From: Vesta saturnalis
Taxonomy: Eukaryota > Arthropoda > Insecta > Coleoptera > Lampyridae
NCBI GenBank assembly: GCA_036346205.1
Contig: JARFJB010001594.1
Location: forward strand, 3,209,501-3,273,500
DNA length: 64,000 bases
Direction: 5' to 3'
In this document: positions 1 through 11,724 of the stretch, one piece after another
Numbering within the stretch: the stretch's first letter is position 1
Layout: every line of letters starts with the position of its first letter
Notes under the pieces: model-generated
Told to the model about the DNA's origin: nothing
What the model saw: the letters and a program-made list of their open reading frames with translations, nothing else
Databases searched by the model: none
Translations under genes and position numbers: made by a program

Positions 1-1007
1 AAAACAACCCGAGATGCTAGACCCTTTCCAGATTGATCATCTCCCCTGCCAGTGTAAATATCAAATTTTAAATTGTATCCAGATGAATCGCATAGCATCC
101 ATATTTTGAACCCCCTTTTTATCGGCTTGTCCTGCATAAATTGTTTTAACCATGATCGCCCTTTAAATTTTACCATCGATTCGTCCAATTACAAGCTTTT
201 GTCGTGCGTGATAATTCTCCATAAAACACTTTGACATTTCTGTCAAAAATGGACGTAGCTTAAATAATTTGTCATAATTTGGTTCACCACGCTTGGGTTG
301 AATGGAATTGTCATTGAGGTGAATGTGACTCAACAACCAACCAAATCGATTCACCGTCATCAAGGAAGAAATATAATAATCATGAAAGTCAGGTTTTGTT
401 GACCAGTAATCCCGATAGCTAGGTAATCTCTTCATTCCCATATAAATATTTATTCCTAGGAATGTCTTTATCTCTTTGACATCTGTAAGTTTAAAGGGCT
501 TACCTTGCTGAGTAGCTAACAAATTGGTTTGGAAACAAATATCTTCTAACAAACTAGGGCGAAAAAACATTGAGAATATCTCGAATGGAGTCTTCTCCTC
601 TAAGTCCATCATATGGACATCAGGACCATTCTGTTCCCTAAAATCAGGCACTGGTGACTTATCCCAATTAGGTTCTGAGGCTAAAGTAAAAATATCCAGT
701 TGATTTTGATTGGCAGGAGTTCCTAATGATGTGGAAGCAGTAGGCGAATTAGACACTGAGGGATAATTATCTCCTGAATTTCTCGATGTTACAAAATTTA
801 TTAGTGGAATATTATCATCGTCAGAATCTTCAGCTTCTGATGCCACAATACCAGCTTGAATTCGCCTTGTCCTGGTAAAATCGATAATGGTGAATTGTCC
901 GAATCATTATCAGACTCAACTTCGAATCCTAAAGGAAAATCTTCATCGGAAATGGTGAATAGATTTTCTAGTTCCTTATCTGTTAGTCCCTTTGGCATGT
1001 TTTGCAC
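1..1007 (-). pseudogene. piggyBac-type transposase, broken, 3' end outside window
   Basis: Cut-and-paste DDE transposase of the piggyBac (DDE_Tnp_1_7) family. Reading leftward, an acidic N-terminus starts at the ATG at 1007 (MPKGLTDKELENLF) and shifts frame near 850-880 into a long open stretch (846-163). That stretch carries the family block with FEIFSMFF, GMKRLPSYRDYWS and KLFKLRPFL. Near 172-180 a second frameshift separates it from the first catalytic aspartate block (DESMVKFKGRS), which continues to position 1 with IYTGRGDDQSGKG. The remaining catalytic aspartates and the C-terminal zinc ribbon would lie left of the window. Two frameshifts make it inactive. Family assignment is secure; activity is excluded for this copy. 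Confidence 0.9.
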
Positions 1008-1048
1008 CAGCGTTTTTTATTCAGTTATAAACTAAGCAAAACCGCAAA

Positions 1049-1192
1049 TAAAGCCTAGTTCTCAGAGCTTTGTATTGTCGCCAACAACACGAACCTAGCG
1101 CAATCAAAATTAAGTATTTCAAATTTCCACATTTTAATTGGGTTAGGTTCGTAACGCTGGCGACAATACAAAGCTCTGAGAACTAGGCTTTA
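1049..1192. mobile_element. Foldback MITE, ~144 bp
   Basis: A 33-nt arm at 1051-1083 (starting AAGCCTAGTTCTCAGAGC) is perfectly repeated in inverted orientation at 1158-1190. The stem continues imperfectly inward (CGAACCTA against TAGGTTCG), so nearly all of the 144 bp folds back on itself. TA lies at both outer edges, consistent with a TA target duplication. It has no coding capacity. It sits in the 5' noncoding part of the piggyBac copy and so presumably inserted there. Confidence 0.75.
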
Positions 1193-1899
1193 GAGTCAAA
1201 TCACAAATTTTTACTACACTGAATCACAATTGTTACGATAAGGTGTTGTGATTCAATGATTCCTTGAAGACGTTTATGGAAGAAGTAATTTGCGATGTTT
1301 TTTTGTATTTATCATAGTCCGGAAATGCCATGTAATACTAATTACTTGGCACTGAAAAAGGAAAAAAATTACTAAATGGTATTCGAGTATTTAAAACACT
1401 GTAACACCAGTGTTTTTTAGTTATTTTCTCCTATTATAAAAATTCAATCATTCCAGACTATGGCCAAGGACAGAAACATTACAATTTTCCAATTATAAAA
1501 GTACAGCCACATCCACAATTACTTCATAAAAAATAACAAAATTACCTCTACTATAAAACTTCTGTAAGATACCAGGAATGCGTCGAATCACTAGTTACCC
1601 CATACGCACGGTGAACACTACCACTAACCACTTCTTTTTTGTCATATAAATCGGTATCCGATTAAATATTCCCCTTGTCAACTATGCCCACCTTTTTTTA
1701 ATTCAATCAAACCACCCAACGTCCAAAAAATGTAGGTCCAATTTGCAATATACAATGAAAAACTAATAAACACATACACGGAAAAACGACAACGTAATTT
1801 TTTACCGCCTAATCACATTATAATGCCTGTCACTTCAAGTTAAAACAATAAATTTGCAAGCGCTATTTGTGGCGACATCTATGAACTGTTTCTCTAACT

Positions 1900-2044
1900 A
1901 CTTTTGACGGTTTGCAGGATTAACCGCCGTGCATAAGTGCATAGCAATAGTCTGAATTTTGTGGGTGTTTACAGTAACCACCATGCTTGAATGGTCGAGA
2001 AATTGGTGTTTTTTTCTGCTAACCACCGTGCTTTAAAGGGTTAA
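1900..2044. repeat. piggyBac terminal and subterminal repeats with TTAA target
   Basis: The sequence ends ACCACCGTGCTTTAAAGGG at 2040 and is followed at once by TTAA (2041-2044), the piggyBac target site. Read inward on the minus strand the terminus begins CCCTTTAAAGCACGGTGG, a typical piggyBac CCCTTT end. Related motifs recur nearby (ACCGCCGTGC near 1923, ACCACCATGC near 1978, GCACGGTG near 1606), as expected for subterminal repeats. This is the 5'-side end of the piggyBac copy whose gene occupies 1-1007. The opposite end lies outside the window. Confidence 0.75.
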
Positions 2045-2084
2045 GTAATTAAATGATAATTACACAATATTCATCTTACCTTTA

Positions 2085-3165
2085 AAATTTTTGAATAAAT
2101 GTTCAAAATGACTTCCACCGTTTGCAATGCAGGTTTGGACACGCTTCATAACGTTTGCAGCTACTTTCCGTAGTATTTTCTCAGTAATGTACCAAATCTC
2201 ACTTTCAATGTTTGCCTTCAATTCGTCAAGTGTATAAGGATTGTTTTTATAAACCTTACTTTTAACGAAAAAGTCAGCAGGATATCACACGCTGGCCAAA
2301 AAATTCCCGTAACATGCCTAGCGTTTCAGTAGAAGTATGGCACGTTGCGTTATCCAGCTAGAACCAGCAATCTCGATCGTGTAAATCTAACAAGGCTATA
2401 AATTGTTCAATTAAGTTGCGATAAACCACACCATCTACGGATGTGTCAAAAAATAAAAGCTCTACAATACGACGCCGCCAGATCGCACATCAAACACCAA
2501 TTTTACGTGCGTGTAGTGGTCGTTCTTGAAAAGAGATTTTCAGCGCTCCATATTCGGAAGTTTTGCTAAAGTGAAACCATGCTTCGTCACTAAAATAAAC
2601 ACGATGTAACATTTCAATACTGTTATCATTAGCAAGAGAACGAATCCAACAACAATACTGTATACGTTTTTCGTGATCAACTTCTTTGAGTTCATGAACG
2701 ACACCGATGCAGGTTTAATTTTTTAGTAGTCCGAAAAGCGGTAGATAGTGAAACTCCTGCGTGTGAAGACAACTTTCTAAGTGATTTTGTCGGTGAGTTA
2801 GTCAAACGTTGTTTCACATCGCCCATAACTTCATCTGTTAACACTGACGGCCCCCTGTGCTTTTCCGATTCTGTACACTGCCAGTCTCACAAAATTTATT
2901 AATCACACGCGATATTGCGGCCTTATTAGGTACTAAAGAATTAGGAAATTTTAACTGGAACTCATATTTAACTCGTTCGTAAGATTTATGTGCGCAATAA
3001 CTCCCAATAACAAACACACGTTCTAGAAAAAGACTAAGTTGAACATACACAGACACTACAGAGAAAAATGAATACTGGAATAGCATATAAGTAATAATAA
3101 TAATGTACTTACTCGAAGCGAATTTCTTAATTGCGTAAAGGGCAATGCTACAAAACACGTGTGAA
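2085..3165 (-). pseudogene. Mariner-like transposase with DUF4817 helix-turn-helix, copy 1
   Basis: Remnant of an insect mariner/IS630-superfamily transposase. The N-terminal DUF4817 HTH domain is readable at about 3050-2840 (ERVFVIGSYCAHKS, ISRVINKFCETGSVQ). It is followed, after stops, by the first catalytic block VYFSDEAWFHFS near 2590, a second block near 2345 containing LDNATCH, and the C-terminal tail KRVQTCIANGGSHFEHLF ending near 2100. The stretch that should carry the third acidic residue (PPRSPDLTPLDFFLWG in relatives) is missing between 2320 and 2270. Several in-frame stops are present. It is the first of eight DUF4817-type remnants in the window. Confidence 0.8.
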
Positions 3166-3189
3166 ATCTTTGTAAAATCAACAACCACT

Positions 3190-4555
3190 CGTTAAAACTG
3201 TTTGAGGGCGACTACTAATGTTACCCAAGCCCAATGAAGTGAACGAAATTATTCTCTCACCAATATTTGTTAGTAAAATGGCGGACGTCTTCATAATGAC
3301 TAATTTACCGATACCATATGGTATCACTGGGTGTTAATGGGTTAAAATAGTCTCACCAAGACAGCAAAACCATTACTATCAAATCCAATAATTATATCAT
3401 GATTTTGATAATCAAAATTTGCGTGCATTAGATAATTTATTCAATGTCCAAACCTATGTGAAGTTAGCCACACATTTGTAATTTTTCAGTAAAATGCTTA
3501 ACTTGATAGAAAATGAATATATTATACCAAGGGGCTGATAACTACAAAAATTGTGCTTCTACGGATAAAAAATAGTAAAGAAAACGACAAAATTACTTTT
3601 GTACTCCTTCCTTGTAACAATAAGGAATGGTTAATATACGTTTAAATCATTTAAGACATTTAAATGAAATCCAGTGTATGAATTTAATGTTAAAATTAAA
3701 ATCAAAAATTTAAAAAAATAACATAACTAATATTATTCATTAAATAGGTTCTTCTAGGTACAAAATATGTCGTACAACCCTTGTATGTATCGTACAAAAT
3801 TTTTGTGTACGTGGTTTTGTAAGTTTTAGAACCAACAGTCTTATATGAATTTTATGAAGATGTGATATGCGATTTTGCAGTTATTGCCCGCTTTGTTTCT
3901 GGCGAAGTTTTTTGTACAATCCCCGTATAAGTCGGGCAGAACACGTGTATTTGACTCTGTAGACGGTAACCCCCGAAGTATACCGTATAAATTTCATGAA
4001 GTTTTGATCTGCGATTTCAAAATTATGGCAAGTATTGTTTGTATGAACAGTTACGTCTATTGAAACGATGTCTCACGTAATTTTTTTCACTTCTCACCAA
4101 TAATTTCTTCGCATTAAAATGCAATTTTAAAAAGTAATTAGTTATAAACAATTTTACGCTTCCTTAATATCTACCTATAATTCACGGGTGGTTCCTTTTT
4201 TGTAGTTCTTCCATAGAAAATATACGATTACAACCACCATACAAACAACTATTAACACTATCCCACCTTTTGTGATTGTCTCTGCTATATCTCCACTTTC
4301 TCTCGTCAGAGTTCGGTTTCCATTCTTTGTTCATTTTCGAGATCATAAATTTTGTATTTTTTTAATAAGCATTTTCAATTCTTCTAGCTTGCTTCTCTTG
4401 AAGCAATCATTCATTGTTTTTCAATGGCTTGTTTTATGTAGGATGAGCATACTTTAGAATCGGTTTTGTTGTGAAGATTGTTTCCAGCTTCAGGATCCAG
4501 AAATTGCGTGTACCATGGCTGGCCAAAGACTCCTATGCTTAAAAATAACTCAATA
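3190..4555. other. Intergenic, AT-rich, no supported gene
   Basis: No coding region is supported. Two small items stand out. A piggyBac-like GGGTTAA edge lies near 3349-3355, next to a palindromic ATACCATATGGTAT. At 3452-3470 there is ACCTATGTGAAGTTAGCCA, identical to the terminus of the satellite-filled element at 43841-46731. The short open stretches at 3875-4063 and 4272-4647 show no recognisable domain. Confidence 0.5.
3452..3470 (+). repeat. Relic terminus of the 9-bp-TSD satellite element family
   Basis: The 19 bases ACCTATGTGAAGTTAGCCA match exactly the left end of the element that starts at 43841. Similarity fades after CACATTT. No partner end was found nearby, so this is a solo or decayed terminus. 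Confidence 0.55.
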
Positions 4556-5244
4556 CAGGGTGGCAAAACGATGGGGGGGGGGGGTGAAGATTGTATCAAG
4601 ACGAAGTAAGTTAGAGAAATGATTTTTGGACCAGGGGTAGATGTCAATGGGCACTACATTTTAAAAACATTTTTGATCGTACAGAGTGTTTCATGTTATT
4701 GGAGCAAACTAAACTTATACTTTTTTAAATGGAACACCCTACATATTATTATATTTTTGGAAAGTCCATAAAATACGCTTTCATTTAACACCAAATTGTA
4801 TGGGTCTATCTCCTTTAGTTTAAGAGATATTCAATTGTTTTTTAAAAAAATATCCCACTTGCGGCCGCCGCCACTGATTTGTTAAGCCACTTTCATTTAT
4901 TTTAAAACGACAAAAAATTGATTGTGGTCCTGTAGTATGTTGTGATTTCTTAATTTTCAGAATTTTTTTAATAATATACAGGGCGTGTCACTGTTAGTAA
5001 ACACAAACAGTTCAATTAATAATTTTCAAAAAGTACTCAATTTGATTATGTTTAAATCAACTTTTCCTTTTGTACGTCTTTTTGTAAATTTAAATTGGTT
5101 ACTGATCAAATAACAAAGATTATTTGCAATTAATGTTTAAACTCGCAATTAAAAAACAAGAATGCCATAACAATATTGCGTTGAAAAAAGAGAAATTGTT
5201 TGTAACAATTGGTTCTATTGTGTTTAAACCTAATTTGTACTTTA

Positions 5245-6297
5245 ATTTATGCAACATGTTGAAAATGACTCTAATTTATTCAGGAAATGGTTTTAACGAT
5301 TTTTATTTTTGGAGAATGTCAAAATTGCTTACTGGCAAGTAGAAGCTATGTAGCAAGATGTGCCGATGCCGCGACCTAAGGGGTTTCAAGATCTTTACAG
5401 AGATTTGAAGAAACAGGTGGTGTTAAATTTAAAAAAAAAAAACGAAAAGTAGCTAATAAAGTAGTGATAAATGATGAAAACCAACTTACAGTTTTACTTG
5501 CAATCCAAGAAACTCCTCATGTAAGTACTTCACAAATATCACGTATGAAAATATATTAAATTCCCATGAGTACCATGAATTTCACCAACTATGTGGTCAA
5601 GATTTTGAACGAAGAATACATTTTTGCAACTAGTTTTTGCAAAAAATTGCAGACGTTCCTAATTTTCTCAATTCTATATTATTTAGTGACGAAAATACCT
5701 TTAAAAGTAGTGGTTTAGTGAACAGACATAACATGCATTATTATAGCACTGAAAATCCTCATTGGATCAAGCATGTTGACCAACAAAATCGGTAGTCACT
5801 AAATGTGTGTGTGTGTGTGGGGGGGGGGGGGGGAATTATTGGGTCCTTGTTATAGGTCCTTATTTTTTTGAAGATACCGGCGAGTTGTATTTAAATTTTT
5901 TAAGAAATCTGATACCTAACCTTCTTCAAAATAATAATGAAGCGGTTTATGGAAATATGTGGTTCCAACATGATGGTGCACCCGCCCACTACTATTGAGA
6001 CGTACGAACATTTTTAAACCACTGGAAAGAAAATCAGTGGATAGGTGAGGAGGGCCCATTTTTTGGCCACCGAGGTCACCTGATTAGACCCCACTCGATT
6101 TCTTTTTGTGGGGTTACGTAAAAGATTATGTGTATAAAAAAATTACAACCACACCAAAAAATATGAAGGAACGAATCATAAATGCTTTTCAAAATATTAC
6201 ATGGTCGACAGAGTTAGTGAAAAATAATTTTCTGCGACGTGTTAATAAATGTATTGAAGTTAAAGGAAGAACATTCGAGCATTTAATGAGAAATTGA
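5245..6297 (+). pseudogene. Mariner-like transposase (DUF4817 type), copy 2
   Basis: Degraded transposase of the element at 4556-7470. An HTH remnant is followed by RSLQRFEETGGVKF near 5400. The first catalytic block reads ILFSDENTFKSSGLVNRHN near 5670-5730. GPYFFEDTGELYLNFL and the second block WFQHDGAPAHYY follow (5850-5998), then PPRSPD-stop-TPLDFFLWG near 6065-6110 with a TAG right after the aspartate. The tail FLRRVNKCIEVKGRTFEHLM ends at 6297. A (TG)n-G15 expansion at 5803-5833 replaces codons where relatives read NVWCGIVG. Several stops and frameshifts make it dead. The catalytic motifs and order leave little doubt about the family. Confidence 0.85.
5803..5833 (+). repeat. (TG)n followed by a 15-G tract inside transposase coding region
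   Basis: Alternating TG from about 5803 runs into G at 5819-5833. It lies where the transposase family has Val-Trp-Cys-Gly codons, so a slippage expansion probably started in a TGTGTGGTGTGG-like coding context. Confidence 0.85.
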
Positions 6298-6678
6298 TTT
6301 TTGATTCTTTTTCTTTTTCATTTTATTGTTCTTGGTTTGTTGTAATTTGTATTTGTTAATTTTATTACATAGTATTGCATATAAAAATAATACATATTTA
6401 CAGTTATTTTCACCAACCTAATTTACTGAAAAAAATGAATAGTTAACTTACAATATTAAGACAAATTTGATAGATGGATAGATGGAACGCCAAGGTTTCT
6501 TTTATAAATTAATACAACTTGATTAAAAAATTCTTTAGGATGAAACTACAATTCCATGACCATCTTTATACGTTTACATTTACAAAAAGACTCTTGTTTT
6601 TACTTGAAACATTTATTTAGTAAGAAACTACAATCCCATGGCCAACTTAATAACTTTATTTTCAGTATTAATTAATTA

Positions 6679-7360
6679 TAAGACATGTTTGATGAAAAAG
6701 AAAGAATATCAAACGAAGCATCGAATGACACGAACATAATTTGGGGGTTAAAAAAGTTGTTTTAGTAACAGTCACGCGCCGCGTACATTATTAAAAACGA
6801 CCGCAAGTAAGATAATTTTTTCGAAAAACAATTGAATGTCTCTAGAATCAAAGGAGATCAACCCATACAATCTGGTATCAAATGAAAGCGTATTTTATGC
6901 GCTTTCCAAAAATGTAATAATATTCAGGGTGTTTCATTAAAAAAATACATAAGTTTAGTTTGCACTAACAACATGAAACATGAAAATTATTGATGTTAGG
7001 TATAAGACATGTTTGATGAAAAAGAAAGAATATCAAACAAAGTATCGAATGGCACGAGCATCATTTGGGGGGGGGGGGTATTTAAAATAGTTGTTTTTAC
7101 AAACAGTGACACGCTGCGTACAATCTGAAAATTAAGATATTTCAAAATACTACGGGACCACCAACAATTTTTTGTCATTTTAAAATAAACAAAGGTCGCC
7201 TAACAAATCAGTGGCGGCGACCGCAAGTGGGATAATTTTTTCGAAAAACACTTGAATTCTCCAGTATCAAATGAAAGCGTATTTTATGGGCTTTCCAAAA
7301 ATGTAATAATATTCAGGGTGTTTCATTAAAAAAATACATAAGTTTAGTTTGCACTAACAA
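6679..7360 (+). repeat. Direct tandem duplication in mariner right arm
   Basis: The segment beginning TAAGACATGTTTGATGAAAA at about 6679 recurs at about 7005. Both copies run on to TTCAGGGTGTTTCATTAAAA (about 6924 and 7313) and CACTAACAACATGAAA. The second copy retains sequence deleted from the first. The duplication adds about 320 bp to the right arm of the element at 4556-7470. Confidence 0.8.
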
Positions 7361-7514
7361 CATGAAAATATTTTTAAAATGTAGCTATTGATATCCACCC
7401 GTGGTGCAAAAATCATTTTTTATTTCGTCTGTGTACAATCTTCACCTCCTCATCGTTTGACCACCCTGTGTAACACAACATAATTCAAAATTCTAAAAAT
7501 TATTGTGAGTTGTA

Positions 7515-8073
7515 TCGAGTTATTTTAAGCTGTGGAATCTGTGGTCTTACGTTGTACACGCAATTTCCGGACAACCTGTATAGTTAATATGGTAGGCTTT
7601 TCTTGCATATTCGCTTTTTATAAAATTGTTGACATTAACATTACATTAACATTTATTAATAAAACAATTATCTTTGTATTGATGACGACAGCTACAATTG
7701 CTATCAAAAAGTATATATTTAAATACACGATTTACACCTACAAGATAAGCATTTTTAATATCGAAACCATTTGAATAATAGTTAAAATTGTTTTTAAACT
7801 CTCTTAAGTAGTTGAAATCACTTTTAAACCGCGGAAAATCGTAAACGATCTTAATTTTTTTATAGATATTCACCTCTCTTGGCTGATATGATACCATTTT
7901 TTTTATCTAACCGTGGATGTCAAAATGGAGGACAGATCAGATAAATTTTAAGTGTTTTTGTATTAATGTTAAGCAAGAACTCTTTTAAATGTTAACACCC
8001 TATATCTCTTACTATTCAATTTTGGACTAATGTATGAGGGGTTATATCGAGTTATTTTAAGCTATGGAATCAG
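7515..8073. repeat. Segment bounded by a 27-bp direct repeat
   Basis: ATCGAGTTATTTTAAGCT followed by (G/A)TGGAATC occurs at about 7515-7541 and again at about 8047-8073. The interval contains the left copy of repeat R4. No coding region is supported here. Confidence 0.55.
7695..7964 (+). repeat. Repeat R4, left copy
   Basis: From CAATTGCTATCAAAA to TCAGATAAATTTTAAGTG this ~270-bp stretch matches 13401-13684 in direct orientation, with small indels. Shared landmarks include TATCGAAACCATTT, TTTTTAAACTCTCTTAA, AAACCGCGGAAAAT and GTGGATGTCAAAATGGA. The two copies flank the R1 copy at 8083-13346. Confidence 0.75.
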
Positions 8074-8082
8074 TTCACATTG

Positions 8083-8830
8083 TAGGTAGCGCATCGCGAA
8101 AATTTTGTTATTATAATAAACGTATTCAAATCGCAATTGTTAGCGCGATAGAAGGGTTAACGGGTTTGATATATTTTTTTATATATTAAGTCGTAATTTG
8201 ATAATGTGTTCTGGATATTTTATTTTCTGTATTTTACGTAATTGATATTTGAGTAAGGGTTGGAAAAACACATCTTAGGATAGAAACAGATGTTCGCTCG
8301 AACTGCCTGTATTGAAGGGGCGTAACGAATCATTGGAAATTCTTATGCGCTCTTTCTGGATGTAAAAATGTCATTAGTTAGTAATTAATTACGTCGGTAC
8401 ACACTGCAATCAAAGACGTCTTTATTTGGTACTTGAAAACTCGAGACCTAAATGTAGGGTTTGTTACGGACGAATGCATATTTTTAAAATTAAGCTATCA
8501 TTTAATAATTAATATGAAACTGTTCCAACATAATTTTTTTGTTTTTTGTTACTTTTGAAAAATGGGGGTTGAGTGCGGGAGTAAATATAGCTAGTTTTGA
8601 AATCGGGGGAAAGGTAATTGAGAGTGTCAACGGAGCCAGATCGATGGGGTTAATTAAATACCTCCATTGTAAACAGTTTGTCTTTAAAATAATTCTTGCG
8701 AGTGTGTTTTAGCCAACGCTAATTTGTCCTTTCTTTCGGGTGTTAGTTTAATCTATAAATAACTGTCGCGCTTTTGATGTTAAACTGCGTTTGTTATTGA
8801 TTTGTGTCTGTGATCAATTAAATTATCAAT

Positions 8831-8911
<81 letters not shown>

Positions 8912-9371
8912 GTGTAAGTAGGTATTTTTATATAAATTAAGGCTGGCAGCTAATTCTACAAGCCTATATAACCTATTAAAAATACAGCATTGCCTTGCAA
9001 AGGTATCTTATTGGCACGCGGGCTCATTAAGCTGAAATCTGCTAAAATAAGACATAAATTAGCATTGTTGTTTGTTTATATTTATATTTGTGTGGAGGTG
9101 GACTGGCGAACGGGTACATGATACCGCTCTGGTTATTAATTGTAATGTGCAATTGCCAAGTGAGTACACACTCCCGGGTCCAGATAATCATTAAACACCT
9201 CGAATTTTATTTTTATTGTTTTTATTGTTGTATATATGAATGTGTAACCTGAGAAAGGGGCGCTGTATTTTTGTAACGCATTCAAACTTATACATCGGTC
9301 ACGATGTTAGGATTTATTTATAATTTACCCTTGTACGGCTTTGTTTAATGAATTTTTTGCCAATTTGTTAA
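8083..9371 (+). repeat. Repeat family R1, copy I, left part
   Basis: First half of a ~2.2-kb noncoding dispersed repeat. Landmarks in order are GTAGGTAGCG, TAAGTCGTAATTTG, ATTTTACGTAATTGATATTTG, GAAGGGGCGTAACGAAT, CGAATGCATATTTTTAAAAT, a (TA)n tract, TATTCAAGTGTAAGTAGGTA and GAATGTGTAACCTGAGAAAG. Direct counterparts lie at 51135-52310 and 60308-60790. Inverse counterparts lie at 11448-12365 and 57605-58955. The copy is interrupted at 9372 by the element at 9381-12431 and resumes at 12441. No coding region is supported. The class is unknown; a long LTR or a nonautonomous element is possible. Confidence 0.75.
8834..8908. repeat. (TA)n microsatellite
   Basis: About 75 bp of uninterrupted TA inside R1, just before TATTCAAGTGTAAGTAGG. 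The inverse R1 copy has a (TA)n at the equivalent place (11679-11723). The R1 copy at 51135 lacks the expansion. Confidence 0.95.
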
Positions 9372-9962
9372 GTAGAATTGGGGCGTGTGAAGTTGCACCC
9401 CGACAAAGAGTTCCAATAGTTCTGTTTAGAGTTCTAGCTTCCGTTTAAAGAGTTTAGAAGTACTTTATAAAAAATAAAAGGAGTTCCGCTCATTAACGGT
9501 TCCAAATTTTAATTTGAAAAATGGGGTGCTAACTTCACATCGTAAATCGAGATCCAGTGTTATGACTAGCTAAATTACTATATTTTGCAAAGTTTTTTTT
9601 TTGAAAATTAAAAAAAAATTAAAAATTTTTGAAAATTCAATTTTGACATGCAATAGTTCCAATCAACTTTTCATGTTCTTTTATTCATTCCTAAGAGTTC
9701 TCGTTAATTAATAAAAAATTATAATCAACAATGAAAAAGTTACAATCCTTTTACTTAAAAAAGAAAATGTTACTATTTTAAAGAGTTATATAATAGCTCT
9801 CGCAGCAGATTTGGATAGTATTCGAAAAGTTCTGAAAGAAAGTCTAATTATTGAAACCGACCCAATTATTATTTATAGAATTATTCGACTTTAAAAAATC
9901 GAATTTTCTAAGTATCTACTGAAGAGTTCCAATAGTTCTCAATTAGTTCTCGTGTAGTTCTC

Positions 9963-10087
9963 GACATACACAATGCCTTTCCAAAGAGTTTTTAAAATAA
10001 ATTTATCTGAAAATTGGGCTATTTTTTACTAAAATGTATCTAATTAATTTTAATATCAGAACTCTTTGGAAGGACATTGTGTATGTT
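9963..10087. repeat. Internal inverted repeat (hairpin)
   Basis: ACATACACAATGCCTTTCCAAAGAGTT near 9964-9990 pairs with AACTCTTTGGAAGGACATTGTGTATGT near 10060-10086, with about two mismatches over 27 positions and ~70 bp between the arms. It lies inside the TIR element at 9381-12431. Confidence 0.75.
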
Positions 10088-10380
10088 TAGAACTATAGGA
10101 TAATTGTTTTAGACTAATCAGAACTCCTGAAAATCGACCAGCAATCGGATCAATAATTAATGTGTTAAATTATTATAAATTTTGTTATGAACGAAGAAGT
10201 TCAAAAGTAATAATTTTTAATTAATGTGATACACAAAGAATTTGGATTGAGCATTAAAGACTTAGAATCATTAAAAATAATTTTTGTCCATAGAAGTTTC
10301 GAGCTGTTTTAGTAAAATAATTTTCTAATTATTGAATTGCATTTTATGAAAATGCAAAATGGACATTAAAAGAAAAATAA

Positions 10381-10550
10381 TAAGTTTAATAGCATTTTAT
10401 TAGGATAATTCGCAACCTCTTTTACAATAAGTTGATTACGAACATGGGCAATATTGTAAAAACAAAAACAAAATCAATGTCAAACAGATGTTTAAAACTT
10501 CTTGTCAAGACAGAGGTTAATGGACATCTATATGCTAACTTAAAAATTAA
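10381..10550 (+). repeat. Repeat R2, copy a
   Basis: Shared landmarks with the other R2 copies (10917-11103, 14125-14377, inverse 32213-32440) are TTAGGATAATTCGCAACCTCTTTT, GGCAATATTGTAAAA, AATGTCAAACAGATGTTTAAAACTTC and GGTTAATGGACATC. Noncoding; class unknown. Confidence 0.65.
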
Positions 10551-10916
10551 AAGAAATTAAATATTTTTTGCGGAAGCGGAAGTAGAAGTTTCTCTGTTGT
10601 CAAAATAGTGACAGTCCTTAGGGGCCAAATGTCACACTATCTCCCTAAGAAGTTTATTTTACGTTTTGACAGTTCCAAATAATGAGTACAAATAAAACAC
10701 AAGAACTAAAGAACTAACTTATTTATTTGCGTTTACAGTCAATGATACAGGCCCACAATTATTGAAATTATTCACAATTTTCAGTTTTTTCTGACACTAG
10801 GTCTGGTTGTCTAGGTATGAATTGCAAAAACATACGGATTTGCTTCGCCCTTGTACTGCAAACTGCATCTCAGGAAAATTATGTATTTCTCTCACTATGT
10901 ATAATATACTATTGAT

Positions 10917-11103
10917 TATAATTTTTTAGGATAACTGTGCAATCTCTTTTCATACGTCCATAGCGAAAACAGGCAACACTGTAAAACAAAAGAATAATCT
11001 ATGTCGGAATGGCGTTTAAAACTTCATGTCATAGGAGATTAATAGACAAATACATGTTCACTTGAAAAAAATTCCAATGCCACCCACTTCTATATCACCA
11101 ATC
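10917..11103 (+). repeat. Repeat R2, copy b
   Basis: Second R2 copy in the same orientation about 540 bp further on (TTTTTTAGGATAACTGTGCAATCTC, GGCAACACTGTAAAACAAAAG, GGCGTTTAAAACTTC, AAATTCCAATGCC). Both copies lie inside the TIR element at 9381-12431. Confidence 0.65.
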
Positions 11104-11447
11104 TAGTTGAACGTTTTCGTTCACATTTAATTAATGTTTAGCCTTACCTTGCATTATAATAAGAAACTTTATAAAGAAAAGTTATGTAAAAGTTATATTT
11201 TCTTTAAAAATATGTCTACATTATTTCTTATAAAATTAATCGTTATTCAGATATTGGACTAACATTGAACATTAAACTAACACTTAAATTCTACCTTAGG
11301 GATTTTTTGCCGCTACGTCGCGTCGCGTCGTATCAAAAATTGCATAGAACATAATGAATCGATATGTTTAAGGTCTGTATTTAGGTATGTTTATATCTTT
11401 GAAATATGCAGCTGATTTAGAAATATTAAAAAAACTGACCCTAATAA

Positions 11448-11674
11448 TCGCCAACCCACCTCTACACAAATATAAATATACACAAACAACAATGCTAATT
11501 TATACAAATACAAGAGCGAAGGAGCCCTGTACTGTCTTTTATTTTAGCAGATTTCAGCTTGATGAGCCGCGCGCGAATAAGATACCTTTGCAAGGCACTG
11601 CTGTATTTTTAATAGGTTATATAGGCTTGTAGAATTAGCTGCCTGCTTATATAAAAATACCTACTTACACTTGA

Positions 11675-11724
<50 letters not shown>

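Larger units (their letters stand above)
4556..7470 (+). mobile_element. Mariner-like element with ~450-bp inverted arms, copy 2
   Basis: The left end follows TA (4554-4555) with CAGGGTGGCAAAACGATG. The right end is the inverse, ...CATCGTTTGACCACCCTG near 7468. The left arm (4556-5020) is repeated in inverse at about 7090-7468, including a NotI-like GGCGGCCGC-type segment near 4860 and 7207. Inside the right half, a ~300-bp segment (6679-6983) is duplicated directly at 7003-7360. The transposase remnant lies between the arms. Poly-G tracts occur in the left terminus, in the gene and in the right arm. Confidence 0.8.

Noticed and set aside
3309..3356. ATACCATATGGTAT palindrome followed by GGGTGTTAATGGGTTAA, resembling another piggyBac end.
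   Set aside because: No matching TTAA-CCC end or gene was found between 2045 and 3340, so it is noted but not called.
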